From an uncultured Verrucomicrobium sp. (lineage in GTDB: Bacteria; Verrucomicrobiota; Verrucomicrobiia; Methylacidiphilales; GAS474), in NCBI GenBank assembly GCA_903889845.1, contig CAISZB010000393.1, positions 1 to 7,208 on the forward strand: a stretch of DNA of 7,208 bases, in the 5' to 3' direction. The notes beneath the pieces were generated by a model that saw nothing but the letters and a program-made list of their open reading frames with translations, was not told the DNA's origin and ran no database searches. A program made the position numbers and the translations under genes. Each line of letters starts with the position of its first letter. The first letter of the stretch is position 1. Positions 1 through 7,208 of this stretch are shown piece by piece.

Positions 1-38
1 CGGGTCGCCTCCAGCTGTACAGGGAAGCGAAGCGATTG

Positions 39-69
39 CCCCCCCCTACTCCTCCCCTCCCTCTTCCCC
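39..69 (-). other. G-quadruplex motif across the phoR stop codon
   Basis: On the minus (coding) strand four G runs occur in order: G4 (69-66), G3 (61-59), G4 (57-54) and G8 (46-39), with loops of 4, 1 and 7 nt. This fits the usual four-run, 1-7 nt loop rule. The phoR TAG (48-46) shares its last base with the final run. The motif encodes part of the Gly/Glu tail. Confidence 0.5.
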
Positions 70-1371
70 GCTGGAAAGAGGCAGGCGCAGCAGGATCGTC
101 GTTCCTTCGCCGTAGCGGCTCTCGGCCCAGACTTCGCCGCCGTGCATCTGGACGATGTGCTTCACGATGGAGAGGCCGAGGCCGGTACCGCCCAGGTCGC
201 GGCTGCGGGCCTTGTCGACCCGGTAAAACCGCTCGAAGATGTGGGGCAGGTCGGCCGGAGGAATGCCCGCCCCCTGGTCGGTGACCTCGCAGCGCAGGGT
301 TCCCCTCTCCTCCTCGACCACCGCGCGGAGCGTCACGACCGTGCCGCCGCCCGAATACTTGATCGCGTTGTCGAGGAGGTTGAAGAAGACCTGCTCCATC
401 CGCGACGGATCGGCCTCGGCGGACGCCGCCTCGGCTTCCTCGGAAATCTCGATCCGGGCCGTCATGTTCTTCTCGATCAGCTTCCCCCGGAAATCGGCGA
501 CCACGTTCCGCAGGAACGGCCCGATGCGGAGGGAGACGGGATCGAGGGCCAGGCGCCGGGATTCGAGCCGGGCCAGCGTCAGGAGGTCGTCGACCAGGGC
601 GTTGAGCCGCGTCGAGTGGCGCAGGAGGGTGATCAGGAGGCGGTCGATCTCGCTCCGCGGCAGGTCGGGATGATCCATCAGCGTCTCAAGGTAGCCGCGG
701 AAGATCGAGAGCGGCGTGCGCAGCTCGTGGGAGACGTTGGCGACGAATTCCCGGCGCACCTCCTCCAGCTGCTTCAGCCGGGAGATGTCGTGGAAGATCG
801 CGACGACCTCCCGCCCCTCGCCGCGGTCGACCGGGACGGCGCTGATGTCGAAGAACCGGGGCGGCTCCTCCGGCCCGGCGGCGTGGAAGACGATCTCCCG
901 TTCGATGGGCTTCCCGGTCTGGAGTGTCTCCCCGACGAGGGTGTGGACCTCGGCCAGGCGGATCACCTCCAGGACGCTCCGCCCGGCCGGGTTCCCCCGG
1001 ACGCCGAACTGGCGGCAGAAGGCGGCGTTCGCCTCCCGGATCCGGTGCTGCGCATCGATAACCAGAACCCCCTCGACCATGCCCAGGAGGATCGCGCGGA
1101 GGTTCCGCTCCTCCTGCGCCGCCTGCTCCGCGACGCGGCGGTAGCGGTCGGTCAGATACTCCAGGGACTGGGCGATCCGAATGAAGGGCTGCGGGGCCGC
1201 GGGCCGCCCCCGGCGGTGGAAGGAGCCGGGAGGCCGCCCCTCGACCATCGCCTGGAGCGTCGCCTCCAGATGGCGGGCCGGGATGATCCAGCGCCGGTGG
1301 ACGCAGAGCCAGACGATCCCCCCGACGAGGACCGTGAAGAGGAAATAGCCGAGGAGGAAACCGGGAGTCAT
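46..1371 (-). CDS. phoR: PhoR-like sensor histidine kinase with PAS domain
   Basis: Membrane sensor kinase that should autophosphorylate on histidine and pass the phosphate to the response regulator encoded just upstream. Seen in the 441-aa product: one hydrophobic segment at about residues 4-24, a HAMP-like linker at about 30-85, a PAS-like region at about 91-195, and the HisKA motif SHELRTP at 214-220 with phospho-acceptor His215. The ATPase domain carries an N box (NLLDNAIKYS, 331-340), a G1 box (DQGAGI, from Asp365), an F box (FERFYRVD, 379-386) and a G2 box (GGTGLGLSI, 394-402). All catalytic boxes look intact, and the length is close to that of E. coli PhoR. It lies 35 nt downstream of the regulator gene, in one operon. 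No clear Shine-Dalgarno sequence precedes the ATG. The protein ends in an acidic Gly/Glu tail encoded by a G-rich tract. The kinase family is certain; the phosphate-specific symbol rests on domain order and the PhoB-like partner, since no pst or phoU gene is visible. Confidence 0.9.
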   Translation of the reverse strand: MTPGFLLGYFLFTVLVGGIVWLCVHRRWIIPARHLEATLQAMVEGRPPGSFHRRGRPAAPQPFIRIAQSLEYLTDRYRRVAEQAAQEERNLRAILLGMVEGVLVIDAQHRIREANAAFCRQFGVRGNPAGRSVLEVIRLAEVHTLVGETLQTGKPIEREIVFHAAGPEEPPRFFDISAVPVDRGEGREVVAIFHDISRLKQLEEVRREFVANVSHELRTPLSIFRGYLETLMDHPDLPRSEIDRLLITLLRHSTRLNALVDDLLTLARLESRRLALDPVSLRIGPFLRNVVADFRGKLIEKNMTARIEISEEAEAASAEADPSRMEQVFFNLLDNAIKYSGGGTVVTLRAVVEEERGTLRCEVTDQGAGIPPADLPHIFERFYRVDKARSRDLGGTGLGLSIVKHIVQMHGGEVWAESRYGEGTTILLRLPLSSGEEGGEE

Positions 1372-1406
1372 GGGCGTCGTCCCGGAAGGAAGGGGCGCAG
1401 GGAGGC

Positions 1407-2114
1407 CTAGGCCGTCGCGTTCTCGCCCAAAATGCGGTAGCCGACGCCCCGGATCGTCTCGATGTAGGAGGCGGCGCGGCCCAGTTTCTCGCGCAGGCGG
1501 CGGACGTGGGTATCGACCGTGCGGGTGTCGATCACGCTCTCGTAGCCCCAGACGTCGTTCAGGAGCCGTTCCCGGCCCTGGACGCGACCCCGGCGCTCCA
1601 TGAGGACGGCGAGGAGCTTGAACTCGGTCGCCGTCAGCTCGATCGGGCGGCCCTTCACCGTCACCTCGTGCCGGGCGCGGTCGAGGAAGAGGTCGCCCAG
1701 GTGGAGGGGCTCCTCCTCGGGGGGCTTCTCCTGACCCCGGCGGAGGACCGACTTCACCCGCAGGACCAGTTCCCGGGGGCTGAAAGGCTTGGCGACGTAG
1801 TCGTCGGCGCCGAGTTCGAGGCCGACGATGCGATCGACCTCCTCGGTCTTCGCCGTGAGCATGATGATCGGGACGGCGGCGGTGGCGTCCTCTTTCTTAA
1901 GGACCTTACAGACCTCCAGGCCGTTCATTTCCGGCAGCATGAGGTCGAGGATGATCAGGTCGGGCTTCTCCGCCCGGGCCTTCTGCAGGGCACCGGCGCC
2001 GTTCTCCGCCGTGGCGACGGCATACCCGGCAGCGCGTAAATTCATGCAGACCAGGTCGAGGACGTCGGCTTCGTCATCGACCACCAGAATCTTTTTGGCA
2101 CTCGGACTGCTCAT
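1407..2114 (-). CDS. phoB: PhoB-like OmpR-family response regulator
   Basis: DNA-binding response regulator, first gene of the two-component operon. With the ATG at 2114 the product is 235 aa, against about 229 for E. coli PhoB. The receiver domain covers about residues 8-125, with acidic residues Asp14, Asp15 and Glu16, phospho-acceptor Asp57 in ILDLMLPEMNG, Thr87 and Lys109 in the VAKPFSPREL segment. A winged-helix domain follows at about 136-230, including the recognition-helix segment DTRTVDTHVRRLREKLG and the closing IRGVGYRI hairpin typical of the OmpR/PhoB family. The open frame extends 11 codons upstream to a GTG at 2147, but the ATG at 2114 starts directly before the conserved receiver sequence and fits the family length. 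A C7 tract rather than a Shine-Dalgarno sequence precedes it. The cognate kinase follows after 35 nt. PhoB is the best match, but other regulators with the same architecture cannot be excluded. Confidence 0.9.
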   Translation of the reverse strand: MSSPSAKKILVVDDEADVLDLVCMNLRAAGYAVATAENGAGALQKARAEKPDLIILDLMLPEMNGLEVCKVLKKEDATAAVPIIMLTAKTEEVDRIVGLELGADDYVAKPFSPRELVLRVKSVLRRGQEKPPEEEPLHLGDLFLDRARHEVTVKGRPIELTATEFKLLAVLMERRGRVQGRERLLNDVWGYESVIDTRTVDTHVRRLREKLGRAASYIETIRGVGYRILGENATA

Positions 2115-2146
2115 GCGGGGGGGTAAAAGAGAGGCGTAGAGCCCCA

Positions 2147-2176
2147 CTTATGCCCGTTTTCTCTGGAGACTGGCAA
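2147..2176 (-). promoter_or_regulatory. Possible sigma70-type promoter for phoB-phoR
   Basis: On the minus strand TTGCCA (2176-2171; 5 of 6 matches to TTGACA) is followed after 18 nt by CATAAG (2152-2147; 4 of 6 matches to TATAAT). Transcription would start near 2140, giving a leader of about 26 nt before the ATG at 2114. No recognisable Pho box was found nearby, so autoregulation by phosphate is not shown. This is a consensus match only. Confidence 0.3.
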
Positions 2177-2213
2177 GCTTTAAGAGAGAACAGGCCTCCC
2201 AACGGCCGATTTC

Positions 2214-2310
2214 AAAAAAAGAAAAGCGGGTGCCCGGAAGGAGAAACGAGTCCCAGGGCAAGGACGCCCCGAAACTCCGGGTAGGCAGAAAAAACCGGAC
2301 ACCCGCTTTT
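2214..2310 (-). ncRNA. Candidate structured RNA or attenuator-like terminator upstream of phoB
   Basis: Two nested stems are visible. The outer stem pairs AAAAGCGGGTGCCCGG (2222-2237) with CCGGACACCCGCTTTT (2295-2310), 15 of 16 pairs at DNA level. The inner stem pairs 2248-2259 with 2266-2277 around a 6-nt loop. Read on the minus strand, the one outer mismatch becomes G-U and three inner mismatches also become G-U, so both stems (16 and 12 bp) are continuous; on the plus strand the same four positions would be A-C mismatches. An asymmetric internal loop of 17 and 10 nt lies between the stems. The 3' arm continues into TTTTCTTTTTTT on the minus strand, the layout of an intrinsic terminator. 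It could be a small RNA ending at its own terminator, a terminator insulating phoB, or a leader regulatory element. I do not recognise a known RNA family, and no clear promoter was found for it. Confidence 0.5.
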
Positions 2311-2442
2311 AGCAAACAATGCTGAAGGGATAGACGCCCCAAGCCCGATTTTGTTCAAATGGGGTGAGGCAAAAAATTCTGCAGTTGGAACACTGGCGCT
2401 CTTGCAACCATCGCCTCTTTCCATAATGTAAAACACGCCAAC

Positions 2443-2452
2443 TTATCGATAA
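2443..2452. repeat. Perfect palindrome TTATCGATAA upstream of the OB-fold gene
   Basis: A perfect 10-bp self-complementary sequence lies 12 nt upstream of the ATG at 2465. Its position would suit an operator near the transcription start or in the short leader. No second copy was noticed in the window, and no regulator can be assigned. Confidence 0.35.
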
Positions 2453-2464
2453 ACGCTTTGTTTT

Positions 2465-3151
2465 ATGCCCCTTCTCCCCCCAAACACTAAAGTAAAAGCC
2501 CTTCTTCTCTCCTTATTTGGCCTTACGTTCAACCTCGGGGCCTGGGCCTTCGTCGTCGAGGTTCCCGCAGGGCAAAGCCCCCTCCCCGCTGCTACGGGAG
2601 CCGCCAAGGTGAAGCCGGAAGAGATCGTTGCCGCCTTCCAGAAGGATAAGGATGCCGCGACCGCTCAATACGGCACCAAGCCGATCCGGATCACGGGCCA
2701 AGTGAAGGGCTTCAACCCCGACCACGCCTTCGCCCACGACCAGGACCTCTTCATCCTCCTCACCCCGGAAGGGAGCCCCTGCGAGGTCTACGTCTGCTTC
2801 TCCCGGCCCCAGTTGGAGACGACGTTCCGTTTCCCTGCCGACAAGAAGCCGAAGGTGACCAACCCGAGTTATGCGGGCTACACCCGCCAGATCGAGCAGG
2901 GCTACACGAAGCCCTACTTCGACCGGGACCTCAACATGATCGCCCTCCACGACTCGGAAACACTCTCCCCGCCGGCTTCAACCGCCAAGACCGGCCCGAA
3001 GCCGACCCCCGTCGGCTTCTCCGCCGACAAGATCCCCCTCGTCGCCGTCGGCGACCCGATCGACGTCGATGTCCTGTTCGAGCAGGCGGCCCCCGACGGC
3101 AGCGTCATCTTCAACGCCACGGCAATCCCGCCCGCGCCGGTGAAGAAGTAG
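2465..3151 (+). CDS. Exported protein with tRNA_anti-like OB fold
   Basis: Predicted secreted or periplasmic protein of 228 aa and unknown function. Residues 1-28 look like a signal peptide: lysines at 9 and 11, a hydrophobic core and an AWA cleavage motif ending at about residue 28. The segment from about 51 to 112 (EEIVAAFQKDKDAATAQYG, ITGQV, then strands around LFILLT and CEVYVCFS) resembles the start of the tRNA_anti-like OB-fold family: a helix with alternating Ala, a Tyr, then a G-V strand. The closing strands of such a fold appear only at about 196-221 (GDPIDVDVLFEQ, then VIFNATAI), so about 80 residues are inserted, rich in Pro, Tyr and Lys. The ATG is the only upstream candidate in frame, and no Shine-Dalgarno is visible. 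The gene stands alone: divergent from phoB and followed by a terminator before gyrB. Coding status is strong; the family call is from memory of the pattern, and nucleic-acid binding should not be assumed for an exported member. Confidence 0.8.
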   Translation: MPLLPPNTKVKALLLSLFGLTFNLGAWAFVVEVPAGQSPLPAATGAAKVKPEEIVAAFQKDKDAATAQYGTKPIRITGQVKGFNPDHAFAHDQDLFILLTPEGSPCEVYVCFSRPQLETTFRFPADKKPKVTNPSYAGYTRQIEQGYTKPYFDRDLNMIALHDSETLSPPASTAKTGPKPTPVGFSADKIPLVAVGDPIDVDVLFEQAAPDGSVIFNATAIPPAPVKK

Positions 3152-5800
<2,649 letters not shown>

Positions 5801-5814
5801 CATCTAATCCCAGA

Positions 5815-6147
5815 ATGGCTGAGGGTGGGACTGATCTCCTTTACATGGTGAGTGATGCGGGGCGCCGCATCTCGATCAAAACCATCCCCATCCTCCATCA
5901 GACAGAAAAGATCATTCATCTGTCGGAAGGAGTCTTCCTGCCCGGCAGCCTCGTGGCGAAGAAGATCCTGGTGAAGGGCGTCGATCCGATTCCGAAGTCG
6001 GCCGAAGAGGCCTTGCGCGTCTACATCACGGCGATGCACCGCGTCCACGACGACCTGGAACGGGAACAGAACGTGATCCTGGGACAGATCTCCCAAGCCC
6101 AGCAACTCCTGGCGGGCGAGCCGGAGGGAAAGCCCGTCGGCGGCTGA
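5815..6147 (+). CDS. Small conserved-looking protein of unknown function downstream of gyrB
   Basis: A 110-aa protein I do not recognise. It begins 14 nt after the gyrB stop codon and is probably cotranscribed with it. The N-terminal half (about residues 8-55) alternates hydrophobic and polar residues with a central HQTEKIIHLSEGVFLPGSLVAKK segment, consistent with a small beta-rich domain. From about 62 to 100 it is helical and amphipathic (EEALRVYITAMHRVHDDLEREQ and onward), possibly a coiled coil. The tail is Gly/Pro-rich. There is no signal peptide or membrane segment, so it is likely cytoplasmic. No Shine-Dalgarno is seen at the ATG at 5815; a second in-frame ATG at 5845 would give a 100-aa form and cannot be excluded. 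Base composition in the first 130 nt is less GC-rich than in gyrB. No competing frame looks better, and the residue pattern is protein-like. Confidence 0.7.
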   Translation: MAEGGTDLLYMVSDAGRRISIKTIPILHQTEKIIHLSEGVFLPGSLVAKKILVKGVDPIPKSAEEALRVYITAMHRVHDDLEREQNVILGQISQAQQLLAGEPEGKPVGG

Positions 6148-6193
6148 TCCCCCCCCCTCGGCCCCCCCTGCGACGTTATCCCCCAACGGAAAA

Positions 6194-6209
6194 GCCCGGC
6201 GGCCCGGGC
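6194..6209. repeat. GC-rich inverted repeat in the kinase-gene leader
   Basis: GCCCGG (6194-6199) and CCGGGC (6204-6209) flank a 4-nt loop, CGGC. On the plus strand no T tract follows, so it is not a normal terminator for the gyrB operon. On the minus strand four Ts follow, but no leftward gene needs one. Confidence 0.45.
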
Positions 6210-6230
6210 GAAAATGCGCTATATTCGGAG

Positions 6231-6247
6231 GGAAGCCCGCGGCTTCC
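6231..6247. repeat. Perfect 7-bp inverted repeat upstream of the kinase-like gene
   Basis: GGAAGCC (6231-6237) and GGCTTCC (6241-6247) flank a 3-nt loop, CGC. It ends 8 nt before the Shine-Dalgarno sequence AAAGGA of the following gene and could form an RNA hairpin in its leader. A weak third pairing, CCTT (6249-6252) with AAGG (6257-6260), overlaps that ribosome binding site. Confidence 0.45.
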
Positions 6248-6255
6248 GCCTTCCG

Positions 6256-6261
6256 AAAGGA
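6256..6261 (+). promoter_or_regulatory. Shine-Dalgarno site deciding the start of the kinase-like gene
   Basis: AAAGGA lies 6 nt before the ATG at 6268. It is the only convincing Shine-Dalgarno sequence in the window and is the reason the 6268 start is preferred over an in-frame ATG at 6214. Confidence 0.6.
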
Positions 6262-6267
6262 TTGCGC

Positions 6268-6993
6268 ATGGCCTTCTCCGACCTCACTCCCATCGCCAGT
6301 TACCTCGACGCCCATGCGGACGGCAGGATGGAGACGTTCGACGCGGGGCAGCCGCGCCCGATCGTCACGATTTCCCGCCAATGCGGCGCCCGGGGATCCC
6401 TCATCGCGGAGAAGGCGGTACCCCTTCTCACAGCGCGGGACGGGGGGCGTCCCTGGATCGTGATGGACGGGGCCCTGGCCGGGAAGGTCGTCGAGGAGCA
6501 CCGCCTGCCGAAGCGGATCGCCCGGTTCCTGAGCGAGGAGGAGAGCTCCCGGATCGAGGGGGTCGTCGAGGAGTTCCTCGGCCTCCATCCCTCGCGCTGG
6601 ACCCTTGTCGAGAAGATGGTCCAGACGATCCTCAGCCTGGCCCAGATCGGGCGGGTCGTCTTCGTCGGGCGGGCGGCCCACGTCGTCACCTCCAATTTCC
6701 CCCATTCCTTCCACATCCGGATCGTCGCCCCGAGGGAGATGCGCGTTCGCCGGATGATGGAGCTGCTGAACCTCACCGCCGCCGAGGCGGCGCTCTACGT
6801 CGACAAGATCGACAAGCAGCGGAAGGTCCTCGTCCGGCGCCACTTCAGCCGGAACATCGACGATCCCGAGGCGTACCACCTTCTCATCAACACGGGCCGG
6901 GTCCCCTTCGACGACGCGGCGCGGCTCATCGCGGAATTGGTCCTGCCCTCGGCCTCCCGCCTCCCGGCGCCTCCCGGCGCGCCCGCATGCTGA
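6268..6993 (+). CDS. Cytidylate kinase-like family protein
   Basis: P-loop NTPase-fold protein related to cytidylate kinase (the Cytidylate_kin2-type family), possibly acting on a nucleotide or other small substrate; substrate unknown. With the start at 6268 it has 241 aa. The N-terminal strand and loop read VTISRQCGARGSL (33-45), the family form of the phosphate-binding loop, which lacks the classical GKS/GKT lysine. Next come WIVMDGALAGKVV (63-75), the strand IGRVVFVGRAAHVV (127-140) with Gly134-Arg135, an Arg-rich lid region (about 155-163 and 184-191) and the closing motif HFSRNIDDPEAYHLLINTGRVPFDDAARLI (192-221 region), all characteristic of this family. The C terminus is Pro/Ala-rich and encoded partly by a 10-bp tandem repeat. 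Start choice rests on AAAGGA 6 nt upstream; the alternative ATG at 6214 adds 18 Arg-rich residues over a hairpin region. The last 7 nt overlap the next gene (ATGCTGA), implying translational coupling to atpG. Family assignment is firm; true CMP kinase activity is doubtful. Confidence 0.85.
   Translation: MAFSDLTPIASYLDAHADGRMETFDAGQPRPIVTISRQCGARGSLIAEKAVPLLTARDGGRPWIVMDGALAGKVVEEHRLPKRIARFLSEEESSRIEGVVEEFLGLHPSRWTLVEKMVQTILSLAQIGRVVFVGRAAHVVTSNFPHSFHIRIVAPREMRVRRMMELLNLTAAEAALYVDKIDKQRKVLVRRHFSRNIDDPEAYHLLINTGRVPFDDAARLIAELVLPSASRLPAPPGAPAC
6961..6980 (+). repeat. Perfect 10-bp tandem repeat at the 3' end of the kinase-like gene
   Basis: CTCCCGGCGC occurs twice head to tail, preceded by a partial copy, CTCCCGC (6954-6960). 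The unit length is not a multiple of three, so gain or loss of a copy would shift the kinase frame just before its stop and its overlap with atpG. Confidence 0.8.
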
Positions 6994-7208
6994 CCCTCCG
7001 CGACCTCCGCCGCCGGATCAAGTCGGCATCGAACCTCGTCCAGATCACGCGCGCGATGGAGATGGTCGCGACGGTCCGGGGCCGGAACGCCCAGGCGCGT
7101 GCCCTCCCCGGCCATCCCCAGGCGGAGGCCGCACGGCGGATGCTGGCCGGGCTGGGCCGGGATCCCTCCCCGGGCGTCGAGGCCGGGGGCCGCCTGCCCC
7201 TGCTGGCC
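6987..7208 (+). CDS. atpG: F1 ATP synthase gamma subunit, N-terminal part (runs off the window)
   Basis: Start of the gamma subunit, the central rotor shaft of F1 ATP synthase. Only 74 codons are in the window and the frame is open to the edge. Residues 1-29 (LRDLRRRIKSASNLVQITRAMEMVA after the first Met-Leu-Thr) match the highly conserved N-terminal gamma helix, typically [25 protein letters not shown]. After that the usual KLRRAQ stretch is replaced by RGRNAQ, and the following residues (about 39-74) are Pro/Gly/Ala-rich and unlike the usual ARPYAEKL pattern, though no gap is needed to align them. The ATG overlaps the stop of the kinase-like gene (ATGCTGA), and no Shine-Dalgarno is seen, which suggests coupled translation. 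atpA, which usually precedes atpG, is absent. It could be a relocated normal gamma, a second divergent copy, or part of an alternative ATPase; the visible part cannot decide. Confidence 0.8.
   Translation, partial: MLTLRDLRRRIKSASNLVQITRAMEMVATVRGRNAQARALPGHPQAEAARRMLAGLGRDPSPGVEAGGRLPLLA

Larger units (their letters stand above)
2115..2464. other. Divergent intergenic region between phoB and the OB-fold gene
   Basis: This stretch separates two divergent genes and has no convincing coding sequence. From left to right it holds the phoB leader and its possible promoter (2147-2176), an A-rich tract (2214-2220, T-rich on the minus strand), a nested inverted repeat (2222-2310, described separately), about 110 nt without obvious structure, and a perfect 10-bp palindrome TTATCGATAA at 2443-2452, 12 nt before the next start codon. 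A poor sigma70-like pair, TTGCAA (2402-2407) with TAATGT (2424-2429) at 16-nt spacing, is the only plus-strand promoter candidate I see. The region is visibly more AT-rich than the genes on either side. Confidence 0.6.

Noticed and set aside
1..45. Start of another gene left of phoR
   Set aside because: Only 45 nt are available, with no recognisable start codon, ribosome binding site or terminator, so nothing can be called.
142..1410. A long plus-strand open frame opposite phoR
   Set aside because: It is low-complexity, rich in Arg, Asp, Pro and Gly, and antisense to a kinase with all motifs intact.
2115..2147. An upstream GTG start for phoB at 2147
   Set aside because: It would add 11 non-conserved residues, overlaps the proposed -10 element and has no ribosome binding site; the ATG at 2114 fits the family length.
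2231..2250. Resemblance of CCGGAAGGAG to the GGAA loop of bacterial SRP RNA
   Set aside because: The flanking bases do not form the conserved SRP stem (the 5' side is GCCC and the 3' side GGAG without the AGC), and the strand with consistent pairing is the opposite one.
2222..2310. A MITE-like element with 16-bp terminal inverted repeats
   Set aside because: No target-site duplication flanks it, no second copy is in the window, and the wobble pattern and T tract fit an RNA structure better.
2393..2407. A sigma54-like promoter around TGGCGCTCTTGCA
   Set aside because: The spacing between the GG and GC elements is 7 nt, not the required 10.
2148..2436. Two short minus-strand open frames in the divergent region
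   Set aside because: They run through the inverted repeat and the T tract, show no domain pattern and lack ribosome binding sites.
6194..6215. Intrinsic terminator for the gyrB cluster
   Set aside because: The hairpin is followed by GAAAA rather than a T tract on the plus strand.
6214..6267. An upstream ATG start for the kinase-like gene at 6214
   Set aside because: The added residues are Arg-rich and overlap a perfect inverted repeat, and the ATG at 6268 has a well-placed AAAGGA.

Overview
The window is a high-GC bacterial chromosomal segment with strong G/C preference at third codon positions. It reads as core genome: two-component signalling, DNA gyrase, a nucleotide-kinase-like protein and the start of an ATP synthase subunit. 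There is no insertion sequence, phage gene, tRNA, rRNA or CRISPR array. The long GyrB with a Gram-negative-style insertion, the exported OB-fold protein and the near absence of Shine-Dalgarno sequences suggest a Gram-negative bacterium. A PVC-type lineage such as Verrucomicrobiota would fit, but that is inference and no marker here proves it.

Layout. Minus strand, 46-2114: a PhoB-like response regulator followed after a 35-nt gap by its PhoR-like histidine kinase, one operon reading leftward. Positions 2115-2464 form a divergent intergenic region. It holds a probable phoB promoter and a two-tier inverted repeat followed by a T-rich tract, best read as a structured RNA or terminator on the minus strand. 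Plus strand, 2465-3151: a secreted protein with a tRNA_anti-like OB fold, closed by a compact terminator at 3172-3192. Plus strand, 3236-5800: gyrB. Then follow a 110-aa protein of unknown function (5815-6147), a cytidylate kinase-like gene (start reassigned to 6268, ending 6993), and the first 74 codons of an F1 ATP synthase gamma subunit (6987 to the window edge), which overlaps the kinase gene by 7 nt.

How the genes work together. PhoR and PhoB should form a phosphate-type signalling pair. The kinase has only one visible membrane segment and no extracytoplasmic domain, so it probably senses through its cytoplasmic PAS domain or a membrane partner. GyrB supplies the ATPase and TOPRIM subunit of gyrase; gyrA is not in the window. 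The order gyrB, small protein, kinase-like protein, atpG is unusual because atpG normally sits between atpA and atpD.

Most notable for follow-up: the minus-strand structured RNA candidate at 2214-2310, where all four wobble positions pair only in the minus-strand transcript; the displaced, N-terminally divergent atpG; the interrupted OB fold; the hairpin abutting the gyrB start codon; and a G-quadruplex motif across the phoR stop codon. No complete, clearly new biological system is evident.
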